64,000 nt of DNA. It comes from Galdieria partita (taxonomy: Eukaryota > Rhodophyta > Bangiophyceae > Galdieriales > Galdieriaceae). The notes beneath the pieces were generated by a model. That model was not told the DNA's origin. It did no database searches and saw only the letters and a program-made list of their open reading frames with translations. Numbering within the stretch: position 1 is the first letter of the stretch; each line of letters starts with the position of its first letter. The translations under genes and the position numbers were made by a program. The stretch lies in NCBI GenBank assembly GCA_025991245.1, contig BQMJ01000055.1, positions 1-64,000 on the forward strand. The letters are read 5' to 3'. Of the stretch, positions 1 through 12,935 are shown piece by piece.

Positions 1-508
1 AAACCCTAATAAACCCTAATAAACCCTAATAAACCCTAATAAACCCTAATAAACCCTAATAAACCCTAATAAACCCTAAATAAACCCTAATAAACCCTAA
101 TAAACCCTAAATAAACCCTAAATAAACCCTAATAAACCCTAATAAACCCTAAATAAACCCTAATAAACCCTAATAAACCCTAATAAACCCTAAATAAACC
201 CTAATAAACCCTAAATAAACCCTAATAAACCCTAAATAAACCCTAATAAACCCTAATAAACCCTAAATAAACCCTAAATAAACCCTAATAAACCCTAATA
301 AACCCTAATAAACCCTAATAAACCCTAATAAACCTAAATAAACCCTAATAAACCCTAATAAACCCTAATAAACCCTAATAAACCCTAATAAACCCTAAAT
401 AAACCCTAATAAACCCTAATAAACCCTAATAAACCCTAAATAAACCCTAATAAACCCTAATAAACCCTAATAAACCCTAATAAACCCTAATAAACCCTAA
501 TAAACCCT
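1..508. repeat. Telomere repeat array at chromosome end
   Basis: Uninterrupted array of about 50 units of AATAAACCCT (10 nt), with about a dozen 11-nt units carrying one extra A (AAATAAACCCT). On the G-rich strand the unit is AGGGTTTATT or AGGGTTTATTT. The C-rich strand reads 5' to 3' from base 1, which is the orientation expected at the left end of a chromosome. One unit near 330 has lost a C. The array ends where the last unit becomes CCCTGAATAAG and runs into the subtelomeric tandem repeat. Confidence 0.95.
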
Positions 509-1511
509 GAATAAGAAAGAAAAATGCCAACTTCCTCCTGTCGGCCTACACATATTTTACAATTTACTGCATTTTTTTCTCTTAGTTGCATTTCATACAA
601 AAGTCCCTTAATTGTATCTAGTCTCTTACTTTTGTTTGTTTTCTAGTATAATGAGTCACAAATCTTCTTGAGTGTTTCTTGGCGTCCTGGAGTCCTTTTT
701 TGTCTGATATTTTTCTCTTTTATTTGTATTTGAGGTATATTGCATAAATTCTTCGAAGCGAATAGAGAAAGTCTATATTTTGCTTTTAACTGGTGATTGT
801 CCTTTTTTTGTTGAGGCATTTTTATGTACCCAATAATAAACCCTCAGTAAACCCTGAATAAGAAAGAAAAATGCCAACTTCCTCCTGCCGGCCTACACAT
901 ATTTTACAATTTACTGCATTTTTTTCTCTTAGTTGCATTTCAAACGAATTAATTCTATTTAGCCTCTTATTTTTTTTTGTTGTCTAGTATAATGAGTCAC
1001 CAATTTTACTGTTTTTTTTTTGGCGTCCTGGCGGCTTTTCTTGCGTGATTTCTTCTCTTATATTTGTATTGGAGGTATATTGCATAAATACTTGGAAGAG
1101 AATAGAGAAAGTTTTTATTTTGCTTTTGACTGGTGAGTGCCTTTTTTTTGTTAAGGCATTTTTATGTACCCAATAATAATCCCTCAGTAAAACTGGAATA
1201 AGAAAGAAAAATGCCTACTCCTTTCTGCAAGCCTTCACATATTTTACAATTTACTGCAATTTTTCTCTTAATTGCATTTTATACTAAAGTTTCTTAATTG
1301 TATCAAGTCTCTTCGTTTGCCTTCAGTCTAGTATAATTAGTCGCAGATTTTACTGAGTGTTTGGTGGCGTTCTGGAGACTGTTCTTGTGGGTTATTTTTC
1401 CATTATTTTTTTATTTGAGATATATTGCATGAATACTTGGAAACGATAGGAAAAAGTTTTGATTTTGCTTTTAACTTATGATTGTCCTTCATTTGTTTAG
1501 GCATTTTCATG
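509..1511. repeat. Subtelomeric tandem repeat, ~345 bp x 3
   Basis: Three diverged head-to-tail copies start near 501, 848 and 1188 (periods about 347 and 340). Each opens with GAATAAGAAAGAAAAATGCC and shares CACATATTTTACAATTTACT, a TAGTATAAT(G/T)AGTC box and ATTGCAT near the end. The first two copies end in a short degenerate telomere-like stretch (CAATAATAAACCCTCAGT or CAATAATAATCCCTCAGT), so telomere-like sequence marks each seam. The third copy ends near 1511 without it. No coding capacity is supported. Confidence 0.85.
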
Positions 1512-2899
1512 TCGTGTTGTGTTGGTTTAAAATTTCAAGTGGTTTGTTTGATTGAAATTGTTTTTGGGATGATTGTTGCCTTGAAAACGTCGTTTTTCAT
1601 TGATTTGGTTGTGGAGCCATTTATTAAAGCTTTCTTTTATTGTTTTTTACTTATTCTTGTGAAGCCGTATTCATTGGGTGAAGGTCCTTTTGCTTTGTTC
1701 TGTTGGATGAATGTTCCTTTTTCTATCCTGTTAGTTTCTTTCGATAGTATGTGACTTTTGTTAGAAGCAGTAATAAATTTAAAAAAAATTAATGAATCCT
1801 AAAAAAATTCCTATTGTCCTGTTCCAGGTCATTTGCATTCGAGATTTATCAGGTCTTCGGAAATCTTAATGCATTGGAAAAAAAAACGAATTGGTTCTAT
1901 CAAGACATTTACTTTTAGTTTTAGTTTCGTAAAGGTACTTAATTCTCAAACTGTGCTACTTGTTTTGCCAATGAGCATATGACTTGCCTTGAGTGCTATT
2001 TCTGCGTATGTTTGTATTTGTTGTTTACTACGGGTGTTTAGGTAAAATTTTAGGATGCTATTTTTAATTTAAAGCCCTTTGTAGTTAAGGAGTTTCTCTG
2101 TTGCTTTGTAGTAATTCGAAATTTTGAGCTGTTTAGAAATTGTGAGCATTTCTCTTGAATGGTTGCTTTTCTGTTATTGTTAGCATCATTAATTTCGTTC
2201 TTGATTAAAAGAGTTGCACAGTAAGTTAATAGCTTTTTCTCATATTATGATACTTTGCGTTGTGTGGTATTTGTGCCGAATCTATTTGATGAAAAATCCT
2301 TTTCGTTTCTGATATTGGATAAATTTACCTAGAATCATCCAGTTAATATATTCCAATAGTATTTGAACTTCTAGGTAAGTATGCATATTTAACTTGAAAG
2401 TATACCTAATGAAGGCTAATAAAACCAAAATGAGGAAAAAATACTTGTTGCTTTCGTCCTGGACGTACCTAGTTTTTCAATTCACTGAGCTCTAGTATTC
2501 TCATGTTCGGTTTCTTATTTATGTTTTTTTGCCAAAGAATAGTTACGTATTGTTTTATTTTTTATGCTTGCTGTGCTACTGACCAAGTTTTTTTTCCTGT
2601 CAGCTACATTTTGTTTAAACTTTTTTTGGATTGAAAACTGGAGTTAGTTTTTTACATTCCTTCTTTAGTTCAAATTTTATTAAGAATGCACAATTTTTTC
2701 TGCTACTTTTGTATCGTTTTGAGATTCTAGGTGGTTCGTTTAAATGATACCCTTCTGATGATGTTAATCTAAGATGCAAGCAATCTACGCGAACAAGTCG
2801 TCGCAAAATTAGAACAATCTGACACTATGTGTAACATTTTCTTTTCTTTGTTTTGTGCTGTCTTCATTGCTGTATCCAAGAATGACCCCTTCTTTTTAC
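1512..2899. other. Gene-free T-rich subtelomeric DNA
   Basis: I see no supportable gene. The + strand is strongly T-rich. A TTTCGTAAAGGTACTTAATT block near 1925 resembles blocks in the degenerate repeat further in, so this may be the outermost, most decayed part of that repeat. Confidence 0.5.
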
Positions 2900-5800
2900 T
2901 ACTTTTCCTCCAATGAGAAAAAAAATTTTTTCTTCTGTATTTCTATGTGATATAGTTACTAAATTCCCTTTCATAAAAGGTACTGTATTTTTTTTCTCTG
3001 TGAGCAGATTGCTGTAACTTTTTTACTTCGTTTCACAAGGTTGAGAAATATCTGCCTGACGAGGACAGATTCATGGTACAGATGATGTAAAGAACAAGTG
3101 GTACATAAAAATTCCTCAATATATTCTCAAGTTTTTATTTCTTTAGTGGTTTCTTCTATGACTTTTTTCTAAAATTGGTTTTGGTAGTGTTCCTTTAGTA
3201 AACCGTATAAAGAAAGTACTAAACTGGTAATGCAAAAATTGCCTATTCCCCTTTGATATATTGCAAAAACTTCTCTTCAGTACCGTTTCATAGAGCGAAT
3301 GCAATAGAACTGAAAACGAAATGCTGAAATCTTTTGCTTTTAAATGTTGTTACAAGTTTTGGAATTTTTTAAAATTTTTATGCCTTGGTGACATAGAAGC
3401 TTTTTCGTTGAATTTATCTTTTCATATAGGTACTACATGGTAGCGATGATGTTCTTTGTTTATTGATTTTTCTTATTAAGATCGCTGCTGTCTTCAGTGC
3501 ATACATGATAATAAGCTTTGAATATGGATAATTTCGAAACTTTTGTTTCAATGGTTTCGCCAAGATCTTCATGGTTGAACCTTACCTTGTTAGAATCGTT
3601 TTTAGAAATTTGTCTTATATAGCAAAATTCTAAGTATTGTTATTTGGTCATTTTATTGTATTCTACGGTGCGATGCTATTGAAAATTTAACCATTTGGTA
3701 AGTCGTTTCTGCTTTTTGATGGTCTTGAGACACTGCTTGCTTCATTCTTTGAGTAGCCTTACTTGAAATATAGTGTCGGTATACATATTTAGCAAAAAAT
3801 AAACAGTGCTTATGCTATTCTTAGATTCTCGAAAGCAACATCTTGTGTTTTGGTAAATTTTTTGAACCGCCTTGTATCTATTCTCTACATTGTCAAATTC
3901 TGAATCTCTTTCTCAGCTTTTCAGTGTGCACTCTTATGTCACAGATTTTTGTTCAATTGTTACTTTTTAAGAATGAATGAGCTAGAAGATTCAATGGTCG
4001 TTTAGGCTCTTTGTTCACATTTTAGAAAGCTCACTTGTTTGATCATTTCTCTTCTGTTTTTCTTGTGTGTTTTATGTCTTATATCCCTTGAATGTGTAAT
4101 GAAGTTTTCCTAGGTTCTATTTCACATATGCAAAAACTGTTCGTGGTGAGAATGTATTGATTTGTTCTACTTTTCTTTTTACTAAATTTCGCATTGCCAC
4201 CTATTGGTTACTCCTGAGAACAACTAGAAGTACTGATGCCATAAAGGACCAATAATGTATTGAAATTGTACAATTTTTTCACTTGGGTCGACCTCCCTAA
4301 ATTCTTTCTTTTTTCATAGAATCTATTCGAGACGATATTTTTATCGCTCTTCTAATGAACCTTAGATGATTTCAGAAAAACAATTTTTTTTTATTTGAAA
4401 CCACACGACTTTTCATTCTTTTTTCTAAAAGGCATGTGTTTTTCTCAATTCACTAGGTCTTCGTAAAAAAATGCAATAGAGTATAAAAGTAAGCGGTTTA
4501 GATTCGGTCACATACTTGTGAAATTGTGTCAAGATTCTTCAAGATTTTTGTGATTTTGCCAATTTATCTCGAGTGACAAAGTAATTCTTCCCTTGAAATC
4601 TTTTGGGAATCATCCCCACAGTTGTATTTGTATTGCATGTAAGCGATATCCAATTGTTCCATTTGTTTCACTTTTATTGAAGTTTTTAATTTTGGGGGGG
4701 GGAGCTGAGCAATTTGGCTATGAATTCGGTATATAGCGAAATCTAAATTTTGTAAGTTTTACAGCTAACGTATTGCATGGCTTGTTTCACTATAGTCGTT
4801 TTCGATATTGAAAAGCGGCAGTTTTTCGAAAAGTAGAATCTTGCAACTGTTGGTTTTTACTATCTAGTATCTTTTATCAGACACCTTTTTTGTAAAAAGA
4901 ATTTTTTTGCTTTCTTATGGTAACTGGATCCATTGTGTTCTATTTTATGTTGATCGGCATAATATTATACACGAACTGTACTGTTGATATATATAATGAA
5001 GACAAAGCAAGCCACACTCTTCTCATAAAAAGGCCTCAAATGAATTAAACAGTTAGGAATCTAGCCACAAAAGTTCAATGTCGGTCTGTAGCAATTTGGA
5101 TATTATATGCTTTATGTCAGTTTGACTATGCTTTGAATGACAGCTTGTATTGAAACATATCTCTCAAGAAGCACTTTTCCTCCATGAATTTGTTGCATTT
5201 TCTTTCTTGTTCTTTGAAATCATCGTGTCGTTTTAGTTTCTCTCCTTAATATAAAATTTCTTTTGAGTATTTCAATTTCACGAAAGTACTGAATTGTTTC
5301 CGACTGAGAATATGGTAGGTTTTTCTTTGAACATGCATTTTGAACACTTCTTCTTACTATCTTTTGCATTGTCGACTGATGTCCACCCCTTGAGAACAAT
5401 TAGTGGTACTAATCTAATGAAGAGCAGGTAGTACAAATGAATTCTTCTACTGTTTCGATAGTGTCTTTTTCTCTAAAAGTCTTTCTTTTCTCTATAGATT
5501 AATTTTTAACTGGCCATTTTTATCGTTCTTTTTTTAAACTTTAAGTATATCCAAGAAAATCAGTTACCGAGTCTTAGGAAACCGAAAATTTTTTAGTGTA
5601 AACTGCAATATGTCGTGCGCTTCCACTCCATTACGTTCTCGTGAAGACAATGCTATGAAGAAAAAATGAAATGAGTCAAATGTTGATCTACTTTGTTGGT
5701 TTCATATTTGATAGTTTTGATGTTTTGTCTTGTTTGTTGATGCATTTGTGACAATTCAATTTCGCCTATATAATCTTTTACCCTAACAAACCTCTACAAT

Positions 5801-6500
5801 TGTACTGCCATTGATAGATCATGAATTTTCTCCAACACTTGCTTTGGGGAAACGTTTTCATTCTTTGGAGCTAAAATAATTCATTATTTATTTGAAATAT
5901 TGCTAAACTAAATCGGCTCCGTTTTCTGCATCCGTATTACTATGGATCTACCGTATCAGAGTCTTTCTCAATCCACTGATAGTGGCTTGAAAAGCACAAC
6001 TTTGTCCCATCTTATGCTTTCTTATGATGTCGCGTTTATCATTTAGCAATTTGATAAATCAGTTTTTTACTTTCTTACGTTACATGTTTACTGCTTGTTT
6101 TATTCTGTGAGTATCTTCTTATACTATACTTCGACTTTGGTGGTGGTATACATATAGAAACAAAAGTAAGGCATACCATACATATGCCATAAAAATGACT
6201 TCAACTGAAAGAAATAGTAAACAATGACGACGTAGTTATTCCATCATGTCTACTATCCTTCCTCTTTCTATTTGCTTTATGTTTAGCTAGTCTATACTTT
6301 GAGCGGTGGCTATTCGAAGAATGTATGACTGCGTAGCATTTTTCGGCATTGGTCTTGCTGTACTTTTATTCTTTTTCTCTACGTAAAACTTGTTCTTCTT
6401 TGTTTTCTTAACTTGAAATACCCTTTTAGTTTTTGTTTTAGTATGCATTTCATGAAATGTTGGTTTTTTCCCTAGCTCTTTTCTCTTAAATTTTCTATTT
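2900..6500. repeat. Degenerate ~1.16-kb tandem repeat
   Basis: Blocks recur at a spacing of about 1.15-1.18 kb. A GAACAA-TAG-(A/G)GTACT-AT box followed by an A-rich tract and TTCTTTCTTTT appears near 4213 and 5393, with a weaker relative near 3060. A TTTCA(C/T)-AAA-GTACT box appears near 2970, 4118 and 5270. A GCTTTATGT box followed by a TATACTTTGA-like block appears near 5107 and 6273. Alignment by eye shows many substitutions and indels. No open frame is conserved between units, so I call it non-coding satellite-like DNA. Confidence 0.5.
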
Positions 6501-8460
6501 GAAACTCTTTGTTTGTGATTTTCTCTTTTCGAAATTCTTCCTCTTCCATTTCTACCATAAGAAACTTTAATAGTTTTTGCTTTTTATACTTGCCTAGCAT
6601 TGAAATAGATACTTCGTTATTAGAAATCAAAAGATTGCCCTCTACAGAGGTACATATTCATTTCTATGTTTTAATAGGGAGCAAGAGCAAGATTGTGACT
6701 AGCAGTCTTTGTTAACGGCTCAACTTGAAATGCTGTGGTATTTGAGACACTGCAGGAGAAGCTCTACTTGTAAATACTCTAGTGTACTTGCAAACTGGCT
6801 CAAGAATTTCCAACTATGTCATGTATGCAAAATGCACCATAGAGATTTTGAATCAATCGTTGGTCTTTCCTCAACTTTTCCAGAGGACAAAGTATGAAAG
6901 AAGAGCTTGGTAAGTTCGATTCTTTTATTCCTCCATTTCTGTTGATTTCGACCCACCACTAGTTATTTTTATATTTACAAATAAATAGCACTCTAGCCAT
7001 TTTTTAGACAGTTGGAGCTTACTCTTGGCTAATCGTGAAAAAGTTCATACGAAACAAGAAAACACAAATTAGTATATACAAACCAATTTCTACAACTTTT
7101 TTTCCACAAATATCTGCTTTAAAAAAATTTCGAAAAATTTTTGAATTTCGTTGAGAATTGGCTACGTAGAACAAAACACAGCCCATGACAGCCAAAAGCC
7201 AATAGAGGAAAGTGAGGGGAAGTGAATCAATGGACCCTCATGTGAACTCAAATAACTTCTTACTGGATTTCCCAACGATCCAGCTTGGATCCTAATTCAG
7301 CCTAGTAAAATCTACAATGCAACAATTTTTTCATTTGCAGCACAATCTACTAAGGTTCTATATGTTAGTTGCTACAATTATTTTCACAGATATCACTTTC
7401 TAGTATAGTCTCTTGTAAAGAATAGAGGTTTCATTGTAAAATTGCATTTTTTCTTGTTGAGTGTAAATAGTTTTTGAATATGTAGTTTTCGGGTACTATA
7501 TCAGTTGTTTTTCTGTTAATTTTTTTTCTCTTTCACATCATAGTGTAATTGGAAATCCTTTCAGCATTGTGCATTATAGACAAATTTATAGTTTTAATGT
7601 GTTTTATTCCGAATTTTTTAGAATGGTCCGTTTTTGTATGTTTTCCTAGTTGTTTTAATTCGCCACTGTGTTACATAAAAATTCGTAGACTTTTTCTTCC
7701 TCTAGACTTCCTGTAATTTAGCAATTTGATTTTGTTTGTCCTTGTTTTGGCTGAGTAGTTTGTTTTGAGCTAATATTGTTGTTGCCAGAAATTTTTGGTT
7801 TTCTTTTTCTCTTTTCAATTGAATATTTTATGTAAAACTCTAACAAGTACATGTTGTCTTCAATAAGTCTCTGTGATAGATAAAGCTTCTCATGTCAATT
7901 GTCTTGCATCTCTATTTATTGTTTTGATTGATATTGGGTTGTTTGAAACTTTTATTTTAAACTGTGGTCTTAGAAGCATTTTTGTATAGTTGTTCTTCAT
8001 AATAAAGTTTTTCTTATGAAGCGATTCGAGAACTTTCTTTTTTTGGCGTTGGGTGATAGCTCTACTGCATTGGCCCCAGCTCTGTCCAATTACGAATAAT
8101 TCTGATGGGCTGATTGGTAAAACTTGAATGGTCAATTCTAGTCTGCCTTTTTTTAAGAATTTGCGTTGATTTTTTTGAAGTCTCTCTGTTTACACCTTTG
8201 TGACTCAAAATGGCTAAACCTTGACTTTCTCGCCTCTCCTGGATTGGGTTAAAGCATATGCAAATTGCCAAGATTCGATTTCTTCGATGTTATCAATTGT
8301 ATTTTCCTTCTATTATGGTCTTTTTTGGTACTATGTATTGCAATTGGTGTTTGTCTTTCTTTCTTGGCTAAAAGTCTTTCTCGTTTGTATATAAATGACA
8401 AGTTAATTTGTCTATAAATGAAATTACGTGTCGTGTACATTTTTTATTATCAATTGAATA
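6501..8460. other. Gene-free subtelomeric DNA
   Basis: Only short open frames (under 85 codons) with no recognisable family or plausible splice continuation. The + strand stays T-rich until about 8.4 kb. I see nothing I can name. Confidence 0.5.
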
Positions 8461-11400
8461 GAAAGAATTCCTTGCCTTTCAGACATTTTCATCATTATGA
8501 CAATCCAAATGTTGGCTAGACTTCTTCTTGTATAATTAACTAGTCACGAAATTCAGCGTGTATTCATTCACGGACGCTAGACTTCTACGAAAATAAAATT
8601 TTAGCAACCGTACCCACCAGTATGAAGATCGATCGTTCAAGTAAACAGGGCATCAAGAATAAAATATTCATGTCTTGCTCAATTTTGCTTTGTAACGTAG
8701 GAAGATCCTGGACTATCTTGCACATATCTAGGAATATTGCTCAGTAGAGTAATTTAATATGCTGAAAGAATCGCTGTCTAAAATGAGCAATGTATTCATA
8801 ATTTCGTGGACAGTTGTCAGTTTGTATACTTTGTGCTTGTCAGGCTTTTTATAGAATTGTACGTTGCATAGCTGGTTGTGATTTCCCAATAGAAAGACAC
8901 AGCTATTTAAGTGCCAACAGTAATACTATTCAAACAGTATCCTTTCCAAAACTGTGTCTCACAAACTGTCAACTGCTAAGTATTTATAGACTTGAGCACA
9001 AAAGACTAAGGTAGCTATTCCAAACATACACTATGCCGATGAGTTGCAAAGCCTCTCTTTTGTGAAAGTTTTTCCCATCAGACGCTCCTTTTCTTCCAAG
9101 TTTTGTTTCGAATTTGCATCCTTCAAGTGACCTCGTCAAGTAAGATTAGCAAACAACGACTTAAAGGTGCTTCAAAGTGGGTGTACAAACTCGGTTCACG
9201 TCCGTTTTCGAAACAGCAACTCACAGTTGAACTGTGCAGTTGAGTTGCCACGAGACAACCTCCCCTCTCCATTTGGACAATAGATTCTCAATAGACAAAA
9301 ATTGTCGATGACAGGAATCGTTTTTGTGAAGAACCAAAGAGAATCAACTCAGAATATACTCCGATTGTTACAAACGATCTTGGCAATTGTTCCACAAGAG
9401 AGAGTCCTCCTCTGTTGTTCACAGGACAACAATTAGTAGTACAATTCACTTGGAAAAACCAAGTTACATTGGAAAACTAGTGCGGGACAAGGATTCAAGG
9501 TCAAAGACTATTTGGAGCCTTTGTGCCCACTGGTTCCCCAGTAATCCGCCGAGTCACTGTCTTCAAACAGACCAAAAACAAAGGATCAACAACTCTCGAA
9601 CAGAACCAACGTTGCATTCGACATGAACTTGGAAGCGACTTTGAGGTTCAAGCCAAGTCGTTGACAGGAAACGACCAAAACAAACTGGGCCTTGGTTGGT
9701 ATTTCGAAAAGTGCAAAGTCATAAAACTTCAAAGTTTTTTTTGTACTAAAAAGTTCTCCTCTAAATTCAACTACTTATATTTTCATAGCAAGGAACAATT
9801 TTATCCACTTCAAAACAGATGGTAACAAAGCAACTACAGCCACACTTGTGCTAACCAAGCAACAAATCACAATGAGAGATTGGGCAAAGTGACGTTGAAG
9901 AGCTCTTCGAATACCGTCAAAAGTGCACACACCATATAGTTTCATATGTACCTAGTCAACACTTTCCAAGGGAACCTTCCACTCAAAGGTTTACCTAGAA
10001 TACTATTGATTCTCTAACGTTGCATTATTTGAAGAGAACCGTTGTGCTAGAATGAGCGTCGATATACCAAGCCCGCCATTGTATAGTGGGATAAACTCAC
10101 CTTTGTTATTTACCTTGGAGATTTACTGGCTTCAAGTTGATTTGGAGAACATTCAGCTCTATTCGATAGTAATCATTTCAAGAAAGTATAATCCACCACT
10201 TTCAAGAAGAAGAGCGTGTTTCCCACAACTTGGAACGATTGGGTGTGCAGTCGCCAAGTTGTCATAGAGAAATTTCGTCAAGTAGAGTGAACACTTGTGC
10301 TGATCAATATCTATCTGAACTGTTTGCAACTTGGGGGACTGTGAATTTTGTGTTACTAGTATCAAGGACTTTTTAGACTTGTGCAGATCAGAGTTTATAC
10401 ATTATGGTCGAGTATTTCTATTATCAACAAAACGTTTAAATACACACTGGAAGTGACACATGTATATAATTTGTATGTTACTTACAAATTTGTTGATAAA
10501 GAATCCAGTCAATTTTCTCAATTTGCTTGAATACATAGACCAAGTGTCGCATATTCTATTTTTGTATAATTGTATTGCGAAAATAAAGAATCAGCTGTTG
10601 ACTCTTTCTATTTTGTATAAGAGCTATATATGAAAACTGTCCATAATGGCATAGCGTCATGTACTCTTATGGAATAACTGTCTTGTCCAATTTTGACTTT
10701 TTAAAAATAATTGAATTAAGTAGCTTCTCCTTGTATAGTATGATTATCTCTATTGTGCAATCTCTTGGCCTTTTCTTGTTGTTACTTTTGCAACTTTTCA
10801 CTATTCGAGACATAAAAATGAATCTATTCTCTCTTTCTGTTCCATACTCTCTTACATACTGCCAAAGCTTCAAATTTTTACCAGAAAGAGTTTTAAGAGG
10901 AGAAGAGTGTTACTGACAAGCGAAGTAGAATGAAATGAAACGGTTGATTGATTGTCTTTTGAATATACAAAGTCCTAAAAACCAACAACTTTCTTTAGAA
11001 TTCTTGATCTTTTGAATAAAATTTATCAATCAACAGAATAATTCAAGTTAATAATTTTTGAGTAGTATCTATTTGAACGAGTCATCTTTCTTTTACCATG
11101 CTCATTTCTTTGCAAACAATCTATACATATCATGAATATCGATAAAACAACTGAAATGAAAAGATAGAGCATGTGTAATTGACCAAACTCAATGAATTGT
11201 GCTTTCAAATTCGGATTCAAACTATCTTCCAAAGCAGCTTTAAACATGGGTATGTTCTCGAAGTTTGATATATTCTTGGGCAATCTTGTTTCCTTATCCT
11301 AATCATTCATTCTTTTACCAGACAATTTTTTTCAAATACATATTTATCAAGATCTCTGCACTTTATCAATTCAATATACACTGGTCCATCATATCGTAGT

Positions 11401-12664
11401 GACCAAAGCTTGGTTTCGTACATAATACCTTGTCCTCTGCTTTGCTTTTGAAAATACTTTGGATATTAACCAAAACTTCAATTTGGTTCAATCATGTTTT
11501 GGCTAATCTTAGTAAAATAAACTTTTCAATAGGTATGTATATACAACTCGCTCAGGTTGAAGGTACCGATGATATTACTACTACTACTACAACAAAAGTG
11601 TCCTCTTTTACACTGTTTTTATCTAAAGAACGAAGAATGTGCAAAGCTATGGTAGTTCTTTCCAAAAAATCTCCCTTGTACTATCGTAATAAACCTCTCC
11701 CTTGACAATTTTTCTGCAGATAAGTCTCTTTTGAACTCTGATGTCGAGTAATCAACCACAAGTTTCGAACCTAGTGGCTATAAAGTTAAACTCAGGTTTA
11801 AACAGCATTCAAAAGAAGAAAACTCTCTAGTACATTCTTAAGATATTTCTCGTTGGTACTCAAAAAAGTTTTCATAAACAGACTTTATCCACTTTGAAGC
11901 GGGTTGCATAAAACAACTATTTAGCTCCTGTTCTCAACCAATCAAATCTAATGAAAGAACGTTTGGAAGAGCTTAGAAAAGAAGTGGTATGAAAGGGTGC
12001 CTTTAAAAGGTACAAACTATATCGTTTCTTATATACTTGTAGAGAAATTTCCAAAAGAACCTTGAATAGAGAGTTAAAAGACTGTTGAATCTCTATTCTT
12101 TTTGTGTTAGGGAGTTGTATCGTTGGAATTCGTTTACAGACTGTCAGTGAAAAGTCAGCCCATTGAGTTGAATCAGACTCACTGTTGTACTCGATAATTC
12201 AGATTTCTTAACCAAGTGAAAGTAACGAGAAAGTAACTGGAGATTCGGTAGAACTGGATTTGACTCGTTGTTGACAAGGAGTTGTCCTTTGATCTCACAA
12301 GCCCAAACAGAACACGTTGAGTTTTAAGATGGTGAGCGTCCAAATTGTTTGAATTGTAAACACTCGGTTAACGTTTTGTGAATCGAACGTTTTCAACAAT
12401 TCCAGCTATACATGTGGTTGGGTTAAGTAAGGACTCCAAAAGAGTGCTGATTACAGTTGTCAGGAAGGAAGTTTGTCCCATACCCTAGAATGCTATCATA
12501 GAAGACTGTAGTGAGGAATGTGAATCAATCCTTATGTTGCTGAATAAAATTCTACCCTGTGTTTCAATTCTGTGAAACAAGGATCAAGAATTCCTAGACA
12601 TAGGACGGTAACTAATACTAGCAACTTTGACTGAGATTTTCTGGAAGGTGTACTTTGAAGCAGA
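8461..12664. other. Gene-free subtelomeric DNA, composition shifted
   Basis: The T excess on the + strand ends near 8.5 kb and the sequence becomes balanced to A-rich. A stretch around 9.1-10.3 kb is somewhat richer in G+C and CAAC/GTTG words and holds open frames of up to 100 codons. None shows a recognisable domain or conserved splice pattern. It could hold decayed gene fragments, but none can be supported from sequence alone. Confidence 0.45.
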
Positions 12665-12935
12665 CGGTGACTTTAGCAAAGTCAACGATAGTATATAGTG
12701 TCACAAAATTCAGCAGTCAACAGCCGACCATCCTGAAAGGATTCCAAGAATAGATAAGCCCCAGTGAGTTGTACAATCGTTGCTTCCAAAGATAAAATCT
12801 AGTTTGCTCTAACAAAACCTTGTAGAATGCCACAACAGAAGAAAGCAACAACAACTCAATGAGGTACTTTTAAAGTATACAAAGTACTTTAGCAAGACAC
12901 AAAACAAGATTTCAAATTACCAACTCGGCTTGAAT
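12665..12935. repeat. Repeat upstream of first NTPase-nuclease gene, copy 1
   Basis: This block is related to 16665-16905. Shared features in order are CAAAGTCAAC, an ACCGAC/GCCGACC box followed by TTCTGGAAAG- or CCTGAAAGG-like sequence, GAGTTGT-CAA-CGTT-CTTCCAA, and AAAGCAACAAC followed by CAATGAG or TGAATGAG and a TTTTCAAA/TTTTAAAG box. The two copies lie 4.0 kb apart, each about 0.6-1 kb upstream of a paralogous NTPase-nuclease gene, so repeat and gene appear to have been duplicated together. Confidence 0.6.

Noticed and set aside
4690-4705. Run of Gs in the T-rich subtelomere
   Set aside because: A single homopolymer; no G-quadruplex-type spacing around it.
6509-6897. Two overlapping open frames in the T-rich subtelomere
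   Set aside because: No family signature, no consistent splice partner, and composition like the surrounding non-coding repeat.
6900-6935. GTTCGATTC resembling a tRNA T-loop
   Set aside because: The flanking bases do not form a 5-bp T-stem and no D-arm or anticodon arm is found upstream.
7890-8440. Three overlapping minus-strand frames of 63-81 codons
   Set aside because: They fall opposite the T-rich strand, so A-rich codons make random open frames likely; no known motif.
9387-9825. Open frames of 79 and 100 codons in a G+C-richer patch
   Set aside because: No recognisable domain and no second copy, so a decayed gene cannot be supported.
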